A stretch of DNA of 64,000 nucleotides from assembly GCA_959347315.1 (NCBI GenBank), contig OY365814.1, positions 3,275,661 through 3,339,660 on the forward strand, in the 5' to 3' direction. This document shows positions 44,339 to 54,748 of the stretch, one piece after another. A program made the position numbers and the translations under genes. The stretch comes from Bimastos eiseni. Its lineage: Eukaryota; Annelida; Clitellata; Crassiclitellata; Lumbricidae. Within the stretch, counting starts at the first letter, position 1, and the number at the start of each line of letters is the position of its first letter. The notes under the pieces were generated by a model. It worked only from the letters and a program-made list of their open reading frames with translations, made no database searches and had not been told where the DNA came from.

Positions 44339-44785
44339 CTTCTGGTTTCCCAAACATTAAGGAACCCCCGGGACTCTCCAGAACGGACGGAAAACGCCCT
44401 GATGGTCTGACGCTGATCCCTTGGCGAAAAGGACGGAACCTGATATGGGATGCGACAGTGATTGACACCGTGGCCCCATCATATCTCCAAGCGACGTCAT
44501 CTTCGGTGGGGGCTGCAGCGGAGGTGGCTACCACCAGGAAGACCATCAAGTACAGCCAGCTCGCTGTCAGCTATCTCTTCATTTCATTGGCCTTTGAGAC
44601 CATGGGCCCAGTCAATAACGAAGGAATAGACTTCATCAAAGACTTGGATCGCCTTCTGACACATGTCACCAGAGACCCTAGAGAGACAAGGTACTTGTTC
44701 CAACGATTGTCAGTGTGCATCCAGCGCTTCAACGCAGTTGCCTTCAGAGGCTCTTTTGTGCAGCTGTAGTTTAAACAAATAATGA
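44339..44785 (+). mobile_element. RLE LINE, 5'-truncated copy (lineage 3)
   Basis: An open frame to 44769 keeps GFPNIKEPPGLSRTDGKRPD, then LIWDATVIDTV, and ends IQRFNAVAFRGSFVQL. It is nearly identical to the 3' part of the 31706-32634 copy. Truncated further 5' than that copy. Its 3' end runs into AAT repeats. Confidence 0.88.
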
Positions 44786-44793
44786 TAATAATG

Positions 44794-44845
<52 letters not shown>

Positions 44846-44880
44846 TAGTAATAATAATTATAAAATTATTATTAATATTA
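44783..44880. repeat. (AAT)n tract
   Basis: An AAT microsatellite joining the 3' end of the lineage 3 copy and the truncated 5' end of the next lineage 1 copy. Confidence 0.9.
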
Positions 44881-46600
44881 ACACTCTGCGCAGAGATTGT
44901 CTTCTAGAGGCAGTTGCTAGAGAGATCCCAGAGCTCTACCACTTTGCTCACGCTGCCTATTCAAACCGTCCACTGTTGCGCTATGGTTCAAACACAATTC
45001 GATCCGAAGAAGGAACGCAGCAAGGCGATCCTTTGGGACCTCTGGAATTCTGTCTTGTGCTGCAACCGATTCTGATGAAGCTTCGTTCGGATCTGCGTAT
45101 CGGATATCTGGATGACCTGACATTGGGAGGTAACAAGGAAACAGTGGCCGACGACGTTCAATTAATCGAGCAGGAATCAAAGAATCTGGGATTGCTATTG
45201 AACCGCAGCAAATGCGAAATCGCGTGTCACAACACCCAGATGCCGAACAATGACCCTGCGTTCCAAGAGTTCACGAGCATAGCCCTCGAGGACATGACCT
45301 TGTTGGGTGCACCTCTAATTTCAGGTCCAGCTGTGAACATGGTCGTTAATTCAAAGGCCAATGACCTCGAGAGGGCAATCGGAAGATTGTCCTTGCTTTA
45401 TACACATGACGCTCTGGTTCTGCTGAGAAACAGTCTAAGTGTACCGAAGCTCTTGTACAGTCTGCGCACAGCCGTCTGCGCTGATTGCCCGGGCTTGGCT
45501 CGGTTTGATCAACTGCTGAGAGAAGGACTGTCAACCATTTTAAATGTGGACCTTGACGATGACCGCTGGCTCCAGGCTTCTTTGCCGGTGAGAGATGGTG
45601 GTCTGGGAGTTCGTTGTGCATCTACGCTGGCACTTTCTGCCTTTCTGGCTTCTGCTGCGAGTACAAGCGAACTCCAGGCATGCATCCTACCAACAGAGTC
45701 TGCTGAGGAACCATATGAACTTGCGAGTTCAGCACTCAACGCTTGGAAGACCCTGACAGATGCAGAACCACCAACAGGAGCAGCAAGTTATCGCCAGAAA
45801 GAATGGGACCTCCGATTCACAGACAAGGCATGGAAAGGTCTGCTGGATTCCAATAACAGTTCATGCGACCGTGCTCGCCTGCTGGCCTCACGAGCACCTC
45901 ATTCTGGAGACTGGATGCTAGCGCCCCCTGTGACTGCCCTAGGCCTGCGCCTCTCAAACGAGGATGTGCGACTGGCAGCCGGGTTGAGGCTAGGAACAAC
46001 GCTCTGCGAGCCACATTTGTGTCACCAATGTCAAGAGAGCGTCGACGCAAAAGGGCTCCATGGACTCATTTGTAGAAGAGGCAGCGGAAAACATCAACGA
46101 CACAGCATGTTGAACGATGTCATCTGGAGAGCTCTTGGCAGGGCGAAGATTCCAGCGCAAAAGGAACCTCTCGGCTTGCTAAGAGAAGATGGAAAGCGAC
46201 CGGACGGCGTCACGCTCATTCCTTGGACACGTGGTCGATGTCTGGCATGGGATGTGACAGTGCCCGACACCTACGCCAAGTCACATCTTGTCGACACATC
46301 TATCAGAGCTGGCGAAGCAGCCGAACGCGCAGCTAAGACGAAGAGGGCCAAGTATTCCACCATAACCAACACCCACGACTTCGTAGCCCTCTCCTTGGAA
46401 TCCGGCGGCGCTTGGAGCAGTGAAGGACTGGAGTTCATCTCAGAGTTGGGTAGTCGAACGAGTGCTGCAACCCACGATCCAATGGAGACGTCATTTCTGT
46501 TCCAACGTATCTCAGTTGTCCTTCAGCGTGGGAACGCAGCCTGCTTCTTCGGGACATTGCCAACACTCACTTAGCTCATCATGGGCGATAACATAATAAT
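44881..46600 (+). mobile_element. RLE LINE, 5'-truncated copy (lineage 1)
   Basis: Begins mid-RT (NTLRRDCLLEAVAREI). The frame is then open from 44976 (Met) to 46574 with EGTQQGDPLGPLEF, GYLDDLTLGG, the Cys/His cluster and the complete endonuclease. It differs from 40576-43855 at only a scatter of positions (for example Asn/Asp in VDLD[N/D]DRW, TLSL/TLAL). This points to recent activity of lineage 1. The 3' end abuts AAT at 46596. Confidence 0.9.
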
Positions 46601-47187
46601 AATAATAATTTGAAACTCCAAGCGATTGCTTAGCATAATAATATTATAAAATTAATAATAATAATCTGATCCGATAGTAATATTGTTTAATATCATTGCT
46701 GTTTTCTTTTCGAGGTACACATCCTTCGGGATTAAAAGACTTAGGGACATTACTCTAGAATAGTTAGTTTTCGTATATAGTTTTTGCTATCTTTATTATG
46801 GTAAATATTAATCTAATATTATAATTATTGTGATTGTCATAATTATCATAATAAAAATTATTATTATTAAAATTATCATTGAAAAAATTATTATTGAAAT
46901 TTTGAATAGTGTCCCTTTTTCATTTCCCAGTCCAATCCAGATCTAACAGAGCAGTCTCACGGATAGCGTAGATATGAGGTTAATATGGGCATTAGCACCT
47001 TGGCATTAAAAGTTTAGTGGCAAACAGAGCAAACATAAGTATCTTTCATTAACATGTTATTAAGTGCGTTATCATATCATTAACTTCATGTTACGAAGTA
47101 TATTTTCAATTTATTCATCGTTTCACACTAACTAACATAATGCAATACAATATGCATTATTGGAAATAATGTCATCTCCAATCTTAC

Positions 47188-47345
47188 CTCAATCATCATG
47201 TCTTCCATTTTAATCCAAGAAAGATTGGATAATAATTCCCAGTCTAAATCTAAATGAGACCAGGAATCCGCACTGAAACTTTTACCGAATTCTACATCCC
47301 AAAAAGGTGGGTAGCGGATTGAAGCCAATTTACCAAATTCCGGAC
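47188..47345 (-). CDS. DEG/ENaC channel exon 2, duplicate copy (right)
   Basis: The exon has 158 nt with the same splice sites and phases as the copy at 36287-36444, and encodes the same residues with Ser in SNLSWIKM. It is the first exon 2 that transcription of gene B from 53 kb would meet. Both copies look splice-competent. Confidence 0.85.
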
Positions 47346-49144
47346 CTGAAAAATTGTGAAATAACCTGCAGAACACAACAGCGTAGACAACAGCAAAAAT
47401 ATCACCACCCTAACTGAAATTGGAGGCATTTGGCCCCGGACACCCCCTATCTGGACGACTCTGACTCGCATGAATCTGTGGCGAACATGATCCATTTTAA
47501 TAATCAATCTTGCCATTGGAATGTCTTCACCCTAAAGTTTTGGGATTTGTCTATCTTGTATCAATCTGGTACTCAGTTGACAGGACCACCTAATCCTGAG
47601 TGACCCATCTGAACAACTCCAATTTCAGATAGGGGTGGGGGGATATTTTTTGAGTCTTAGAGGGAGGAATATCTTGTCTTCCTGATACTTGGGACCGAGG
47701 GTTTGCCTCCATCACTCAGGAGGATTGAAGCCCCTGCTACAAGTGATAGCAAATAACGCTGCTGAAAGTAGGCACATTCTTAAGTTATATAGCTAAATCT
47801 TGTGGTACGCCAATAAGAAGCCTGGTTTGCCCATTGTGCAGTCTAGAATACGACCCATGCCGCAGACTTCAAACTGAAGTTGTGATGAGCAATTGCTCTA
47901 CTGCGATGCGTGACATGAAGGATAATTTAATAGATTCTGTCAGAAGTGTGTTAATGCCAAAAACTTGTCTTGTGATGCGTAGGTAAACAATCTAAGGTCA
48001 ATGAGAAGCCGTCAAAGACGGTGAGAAGTGTTTTCATCAGTTGTCGCGCAAGTGATATATATAGAGGACAAATTCATGCAAATCAGCGTAGTTGGGTGTA
48101 GATGACGATGGCTGGAGCTGTAAATGTTTCGCGGTCATCGTGCGATTCGCAAAAATCGTGAATATTAACATTTTGCCGCGAATGTCCGCGAATTCTCGAA
48201 TTGTATCGACACATGTCGACGATGTTGATGGACCGTGATCTCAATTAAGTAGCACAACGTTAATAAGTCGTCGAATAATCACTATCTCAAGTTCGAGAAG
48301 TAACTAAGCTATCGTCGATAACTTAGATAACTTAAGTCAATAACGAGTTGATAATTAATTATAATTAATCGAAAAATTAATATTAATTAAATCTATAGGT
48401 TACTAGATCACCGTATCTATGCTGTGTCGTAAATGGCGTTAGTGGCTTTTCTGTTTACAAGTACTTACTACTGATGAATTGAATTTCAGTATTTCTGTAT
48501 TTAAGTAACTAATTTATAATGGATAATTTAATATGTTCAGTGAAAATAATCTACTTTAATAACACCGCACAACAGTTTTAAGCCCGATTCGTTTCGCGTT
48601 AGAGACGGTCTACTATTTGGCAGTTAATGAATTTTACCCTTCGAAGTTAATTTTACTAAGCACATGTATACCGATGTTCACTAGCGCAAAACAGAGAATG
48701 TCGAGAGTGGAGAAGTGAAAAGCAATGTATTGTAACCTGCTCATTCAGCTGTGTAGGGGCTTATGCAAAGCCGACTTCGCAGCAGCAATGCCAGCCTATA
48801 ATTATTGGCCTGAATGCTTGTTGATCCTAGTCAGTTATTTGCTTATTGATTGTATTACCAATTTGAGCGCGACACGCCGTTAATTTTGAATTTATGGCCG
48901 CGAGTGGCTCGAGAATTTTTAGATTTGTGATCGGAAACAAATTACAGCCCAAATGATGACGATTGTTATAATGATGATCTGGATGATAACGATGATGTTG
49001 ATGATGCTGATTAGAAGGAGGAATTTCATAGTGTAGAAATAGGTCTAGTAGGCGCGTGCTCAAATAAGCCAAATATATTTCTCAATAGCCTAAACGTGAA
49101 TGAAAATTTTTTATATGATAAAAAAGTTAAATTTTTTCATCTAC

Positions 49145-49223
49145 CTATGGCAATGGTAGCTTTTTGCTGGTAAAACATTCTGAACAGATGGTTACTGTAG
49201 GAAAGCGGAGTGATCTGTTGTAG
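49145..49223 (-). pseudogene. Channel exon 1 fragment (right duplicate)
   Basis: The minus strand reads YNRSLRFPTVTICSECF, then TSKK, then a one-base deletion relative to the left fragment that puts a stop before the donor-like GTAGATG. It preserves more of the TM1-exon 3' part than the left fragment but is frame-broken. Confidence 0.7.
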
Positions 49224-49469
49224 TATCATCATCTTTTTCCCTTTTTCAAATTGCTACCATTATTCAACTAATTCAGCGCTCGTTATTTAAAAAGCCAGTA
49301 ACCTGCGCTGATCTTTCAAGCGGTGCTTCAGAAATATGAAGATTGCGATTACAATTATGAATGCAAAGGCCACGTGATTATCATGATGGTGCTTTGCAGG
49401 GCACCATGGTTTGAAGATGACGCAGCGTCATAACGATAATATTATAACTGGTATTTAAGTCAAGGGCTG

Positions 49470-49760
49470 GCAACCACCTCTGTTTTTCTTAATTTCTCTA
49501 TACACTCTTTTTATCAGTTCTCCAAGATCTTCCTTTTTGGTAACTAATAAAGTTGTATCATCGACATATCTTAAGTTGTGCATTATCTTTCCTGCTATCT
49601 TCACTACTTCCCTTGCCCGATCTAACTCCGCCTACCTCGTGGTTCTTTCTGTTGAATAAGCAAGGAGACGATATATGGCCATGCCTTATTCCTTTCCCAA
49701 TTCTGATATTGTCCATCACACCATAGACAGTTCTGACAACTGCCACTTGATCTTGATATA
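49470..49760 (-). mobile_element. Degenerate LINE RT fragment
   Basis: In minus-strand frames it reads NIRIGKGIRHGHISSPCLFN, then DDTTLLVTKKEDLGELIKRV, resembling the 'G.RQGC.LSP.LFN' and 'YADDT.L.....DL..L...V' blocks of RTE/Jockey-like endonuclease-RT proteins. Frameshifts between the blocks. Confidence 0.6.
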
Positions 49761-50117
49761 GCGCTAGAAAACATCATCAACATCAGCCTCAACGACATAC
49801 ACAGGCTTCAGGACACACTCCCGATCAGAGTTTGTGGAATCTGGGTAAGATAGGTCTCAATTCTGGGAACTTCTACCTACTTGGCATCGGCTGCATCGAC
49901 TTGATCGCTCGTGAGCGACAAATAATGCTCGATGCTCGTCATAGTACTCAACCGAGCGGAGTTGGATAGAGCAACTCTTGAGCAAGCGAAAAGTGTAGAA
50001 TTAACCGCTGATAGAAACCGTCAGGTTTTCGTCGCATAGAGCGATCTTTTCAGCAAGGCCAGGATAGGTACGGTTACCTCTCCTCATTGCGGGGGACTGA
50101 CTAATAACTATCCCATT

Positions 50118-51440
50118 GACCTAATGTGGCTTGGATTTAAACAATGAGGCGGTCCCAGTGGTTGTTGGATTGCGCCTGGGGTTGGATCTGTGTGCCCCAC
50201 ACCAGTGTCAATGCGAAGAGATCGCCGACCCAAGAGGCCACCATCGGTTGGTTTGCAGACGATCAGAGGGAGGAACCTTAATTTTTCTGACCACATCACC
50301 CAGCTATCTCTCATCTGCTATAAGCATATCCGTGATCTTTGTCGACTGCACCCATTACTCAACTACAAGACTGCCTGTACAATAACCACATCAATCGTTC
50401 ATTTAAAACTTGTCTACTGTAATTGTCTCTTTCACAAAATCGACTCTTCGCAAATAAAACGCCTCCAAACAATTCAGAACGCTCTTGCTCGAGTAGTCAC
50501 GAAAACTCCAAAACATCATCATATTACTCCTGTTCTCAAATCACTTCATTGGCTCAAAGTCCCTCAACGCATCCACTACTAAATTGTAACTATCACCTAA
50601 AACGCAATTCAAACCTCACAACCCTCTTACACCATCAGATACTCACAATCCAACCGCCTGGATCAACTTCGTCCTTCGTCATATCTTTCTCTATCTCGAC
50701 CTCCAGTCTCATCGTCCTTGAAATTTCGCTCATCACCACATATCACCTCAAATTTTAACCTCCCCGCTTTCATTAGTGTCTGCCACTTTCATTCACGACT
50801 GAAACTCGATCTCTTCACAGTTTCCTATCCAGACTCTACTCCTGCGCGACAATATGACTACCCTCATTACCGAGTGCCACCGTAGCACCATGCTGTCTCC
50901 TCGGCATGACCTCCGGATTTTGACCTGGCACCGGGAAGAAGGGAGAGGATTGACTATTGCTAACTTGATTTGGTATAGCGCTGGTGAATAAGCTGGTATC
51001 CCTGACGTGGCCTTTGCGGACGCTAAGAAATTTTCGATGATTTACATTACATTACAGCCTGGGACTTTGCGCTCAATGATTTAGTGTGGAGAGAACTCGT
51101 CAAGGCCGATATCCCCGTCTCGAAGACAAGAAGAGACGGCAAAAACCTGACGGAGCTACCTACATCCAATGGGCCAGAGGCAAATACATCGCCTAGGACT
51201 TCACATCAATCCACATTTGCTTGTTCTCATATATCCACCTGTCGTCATCGGTACCTTGAGCGGCTGCTGAGCATGTAGCGGATAGGCAGTGCAACAAGTT
51301 CGCCACGCTGCCTGTCTCCCATAAGTTTCTGCCTATGATTGCGATTGAGACAAATCAACTGCGCGTGTCCCAAGTTCCTGGTGTGTCTAGGCCAATTTTG
51401 ATGACAGATTCGTTGGCAATGCCAATGATGAATAATACCA
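50118..51440 (+). mobile_element. Degenerate RLE LINE copy interrupted by a CR1 insertion
   Basis: The left part 50118-50283 encodes LNNEAVPVVVGLRLG and a Cys/His cluster (CAPHQCQCEE, HRLVCRR). The right part 51060-51300 resumes with ALNDLVWRELVKADIPVS and RRDGKN in mixed frames. The 3' UTR CGTTGGCAATGCCAATGATG leads to AAT repeats at 51450. The intervening 50284-51055 is CR1-like, so the element was broken after insertion. Confidence 0.7.
50284..51055 (+). mobile_element. CR1-like LINE 3' fragment, nested
   Basis: In frame 50190-50582 it reads SDHITQLSLICYKHIRDL, then IKRLQTIQNALARVVTKT and SLHWLKVPQRIHY, the thumb and C-terminal region of CR1/L2-type RT. It continues in broken frames to a TTTACATTACATTACA tail. 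Inserted into the RLE LINE 50118-51440. Confidence 0.7.
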
Positions 51441-51447
51441 TATGTGA

Positions 51448-51475
51448 CATAATAATAATAATGGTAATAATAATG

Positions 51476-51509
<34 letters not shown>

Positions 51510-51512
51510 GCG
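51448..51512. repeat. (AAT)n/(ATT)n tract
   Basis: AAT changing to ATT, at the 3' end of the degenerate RLE LINE. Confidence 0.85.
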
Positions 51513-51639
51513 AAGGGCGTCAGATTCGCAAACCGTTGCGAACATATCAATCCAAGCGCGAATGCTAAAGTGAACGAAATTAATGACCTCATGCAATTGA
51601 GAAAGCAGGTATATACAACCACATAAAAAGACCATGATC

Positions 51640-52305
51640 GTGACTACGAAGGGATGGGACTTCCATTTAATATAAGTCGTCACAAACTTCAAATTTCTGG
51701 GGTCGAGAGTGGAAAGGAATGATCGCTGTGATATGGAAGTCAAAAGAAGGATGACACTGAGCAAACTAGCAATGTGTGATCTGGGTAAAATATGGAAAGA
51801 TAAACATGTGAAAGTGATAAGGGAGGCAAGGCTAGTGAATACACTGATATTTCGCAAAGCATCATACGGTTGCGAGACATGGAGGAAAAAATGTTTCAAG
51901 GGAACATTGCAGCCTGTGAAATGTGGATACGGAGAATGATGCTGGGGATAACGTGGACAGGTAGGAAAACAATTGACTCGGGGCTACAAGAGAGAGAGCA
52001 ACAGAAGCTTAACTTTGCAACAGAGGGTGACAAGACAAAAGTTGTTGTGTTTTTGGTTTTGTGATGCGAGCCAATGGGATGGAGAAGGAGGTGATGCTGA
52101 GATGCGGCGAGAGCGTGAGGAGAAGAGGGCGTCCAAGAATGAGATTGATGGATGAAATACAAGAGAGGGCAGCGTTGAGTCTGGAGGAGTTGAAGGAGGC
52201 GGTGGAGGGACAAAGTGCAATGGAGAGGGTTTACCAAGACGGTCGCTAGAGTTCCATGAAATGACGACACGAGGTGAAAAGGTGAGGCAAAGTTAAAACG
52301 TAGGA
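51640..52305 (+). mobile_element. Degenerate endonuclease-RT LINE C-terminus
   Basis: Plus-strand frames read FRKASYGCETWR, MWIRRMMLGITWTGRKTID, then RRGRPRMRLMDEIQERAALS and LEELKEAVEGQSAMERV. These are the C-terminal blocks ('YGCE.W', 'RR.L...W..R....', 'RRGRPR..W.D.I') of RTE/Jockey-like LINE proteins. Many stops. It sits in gene B intron 1 close to exon 1. Confidence 0.7.
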
Positions 52306-52489
52306 TATTTAAAAACAAATCAGAGTAATGATGCTGGTGGCGATGTTGCGGATGATGATAATAATTATGCTAATTAGGAGGAAGACAATATGAGAAAGCA
52401 AGTCAAAATAGTAAGTAGACACTCAAAAGCCAGATGTGTTGCGCAATATGATTCAATTCCTAATTTTTATAAGAATATAAAGTAAATAC

Positions 52490-53075
52490 CGATAGATGAG
52501 AGAGCTTTTTTGCTGACAAAACATTCTGAACAGATGGTCACTGTAGGAAAGCGGAGTGATCTGTTGTAGGCCACTTGATAGCTGACGATGGTTGGATAAG
52601 TCAGATAGTAAAATATTCGATCTTGAATCTGGAAAACCATGAAACCTGTTCCAAGGAGGAGAAGCAATGTCCAGATAATCTTGCGGATAATAGACCCGAC
52701 CATGTAGGATGATGGTTTGACCAAGTAAGACAAACCTACGATGGATATTTCCTCTGCAAATATTTTTATCCTGCGTCTCATTGCCATTTGTGCTATCCCA
52801 ACGAAGGTTTTTGCCTCATCATCCGGAATGTTGAAATTCATTTCTTGGCTTATCTCTTCCAGAGATTCGCTTTGAGATTCTCCATCGGTGTCGGTCTCGC
52901 AGATATCGGTTACCGATTTATTCTCGCACAGTGTCGAGCTTGGTCTTGACTCTGTCTGACTTTCATGCACTAATGACCCTTCCTGAATTTCTTTTCGTTT
53001 GTTAATACTTCCGTCGATCTGATTTGACGACGTTTCGGCTTCCTGCATGTACTGAATAGTGAATGGATGACTCAT
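52490..53075 (-). CDS. DEG/ENaC channel gene B, exon 1 (N-terminus and TM1)
   Basis: The ATG is at 53075 and 195 codons run open to a GTATTT donor in phase 1. The cytosolic N-terminus is long (about 120 residues), acidic and Ser/Thr-rich, with no motif recognised. Then comes IKIFAEEISIVGLSYLV, where the family's His-Gly gating motif reads Val-Gly. TM1 follows (IIRKIIWTLLLLLGTGFMVF), then NRSLRFPTVTICSECFVSKK. The start is supported by the matching MS[HY]PF[TS]I[QE]YM start in gene A. Confidence 0.92.
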
Positions 53076-53821
53076 CTTTAACTGCTTCTACAGATCCAAC
53101 GAATTGTATGCTTTCATTCATATGTTTACAAGGCAAGAAACTCAATTTATGTGTATAAATATCAATCAATCAAAGTTTATTTGGCGATCCAATAACAAAA
53201 CAAGAATGACAATTATACAAATCTTGCAGCTATTTCTATTGGACCCAATTAGGGATCGGAAGATCCCGCTGGTTAGGGCCATCTCGGGATGTTCAAGGTG
53301 ACAATGAACAATAGCACCAATTATTATCGATTTCGAACTATTATAAGTTTGTGCAAAATAACATTTATTTGAACAGTATCAACTGAAAACCCTACTAAAC
53401 TTAAGCAATAACATAGCTATTATAGTCACCGCAATTAATTCATAACATGGTAGTAGCAAGTTGCAACAACGCCAACCACACGTATAGAGAGTAGAGTAAC
53501 TGTAACCGAATACTCGATTTCACATCCCTCATAAGTTATAGTGCAAATATACTCTAGGGTCGTAAATCACTTTATGGCCTATTTTGTGATTTTAAACTGA
53601 GTTTGTTATTGCCGACTCCGACAAATTGCGATTTAGTTTTTTTAATGGAGTGGCTGATTGGAATGAGATTGGATAAGGGTTAAAAAATCGCAGCTTTTTC
53701 TCTAGTTATATATCGTTTGCAGGTTTAAATCAGAATACTAATTACGTTCTGTTGACAATTGTGATGGTTCTTGTGAACGTATTTTGGACATTGCATAGAT
53801 TAAGTCGTTTAAATCGTTATT
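53076..53821. other. Upstream flank of gene B
   Basis: The presumed promoter region. It contains a LINE-tail-like AATCAATCAAAGTTTATTTG at 53160. No other exon seen. Confidence 0.4.
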
Positions 53822-53824
53822 TCA

Positions 53825-53857
<33 letters not shown>

Positions 53858-54236
53858 CAGTCAGGATATCTTTAGTACAAGGCGTGAGCTCTGCCCGATC
53901 GATTTGTAGGCGCTAGCCACAGCTGCCGTATGCGACTGTATCGCACCTGTGCTGATGTCAGATTGAGCGCGAAATTTGTAGAGTTGCTGACTAGTAGTTT
54001 TTAGTTGTCGTACGTTCGGTAGACCTTATGGAGTTCTAGCATTGTGTGTTGTTCACTTTGATAATTGCAATTTGTGTTGGATGATATTTTAGGTTGAAAG
54101 GAATAAAAAAAGTTAAAAGAAGTCGCAGTTGTTTCTCTAGATTAGAAATACAGTTAAACAGTCGATCGAAAGTAAGGGAAGGAGGCGACATCTGAATGTT
54201 GGTCCGTTTGCTGGAGCGAGAGAAAGTGGGCTGACA
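53822..54236 (+). repeat. Left LTR of Gmr1-type element
   Basis: About 410 bp starting in an AT dinucleotide run and ending GAGAGAAAGTGGGCTGACA. It matches the right LTR from CCGATCGATTTGTAGGCG to the end, with scattered differences. The CA end is conserved in both LTRs. The exact left edge and target-site duplication are unclear. Confidence 0.8.
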
Positions 54237-54242
54237 TTTGTT

Positions 54243-54262
54243 TGGTGGCAGTGGCGGGATAC
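54243..54262 (+). other. Primer-binding site
   Basis: TGGTGGCAGTGGCGGGATAC begins six bases after the left LTR. It resembles the complement of a tRNA-Leu 3' end (TGGTGtCAGaaGtGGGATtC from general knowledge), with about four mismatches. Confidence 0.5.
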
Positions 54263-54748
54263 ACATTCATTGTATGCGAAAAGAGAGTTGGAGATTTACT
54301 GTTTTGTGATTTACTATTGGAGATAGACTGTTGGAGATTTACTGTTGGAGATTGACTGTTGGAGTTTTGACTGTCGGAGTTTTGCTGTTTTACGTTTTAT
54401 TGGAGATTTTCAAGGAGTTTTGCCGCAAATTATCAAGGAGTTTTGGTGAAAATTTTAAGGAGTTTTACTGGAGATTTTCAAGGAGTTTTGCTGGATACTT
54501 TCAAGGAGTTTTGGCTGGAGATTACTTTCATCAGTGTATTCAGTCGACCTATAGAAGAAACACTTTCTTCATCACTCGCTGTGAATCGACGACAGACAAC
54601 TCGAAGGAAAAGACATCCAAGGGGAGAGGTATTAAAATTGTTTGTTCGGCACCAAACAAAATCACCGTCCAAGTTTTACTTTGACAAAGAAAGTAAATAA
54701 GTAAAATTGAGAAATTGATTGAAGAGAGACAGACCTACATTAAGAAAA

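Larger units (their letters stand above)
46664..49223. repeat. Segmental duplication, copy 2, right piece
   Basis: Matches 35761-38270: the repeated 30-bp start, the full right fold-back arm (46690-46815), channel exon 2, intron, and an exon 1 fragment at the right end. The copies diverge after about 49200. Confidence 0.9.
27805..53075 (-). other. DEG/ENaC-family sodium channel gene B, whole gene span
   Basis: Seven exons (52490-53075; one of 47188-47345 or 36287-36444; 31122-31209; 30446-30552; 29554-29652; 29186-29315; 27805-28250) join in consistent phase (1,0,1,0,0,1). They total 1614 nt, an uninterrupted 538-codon frame giving 537 residues, normal for the family. The product would be a two-pass plasma-membrane subunit with a large Cys-rich extracellular domain, assembling as a trimeric amiloride-type Na+ channel. 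Gating could be by peptide, acid or mechanical force; the sequence does not decide. Introns 1 and 2 (52.5 to 31.2 kb) are loaded with LINE insertions. The exon set makes this gene look functional, unlike gene A. Confidence 0.85.

Noticed and set aside
51387..51899. A 170-codon minus-strand ORF with hydrophobic segments
   Set aside because: The plus strand of the same stretch encodes recognisable LINE C-terminal blocks, so this is antisense.
25138..53858. A CRISPR-like array
   Set aside because: Repeats here are microsatellites or minisatellites without regular unique spacers, and the genome is an animal's.
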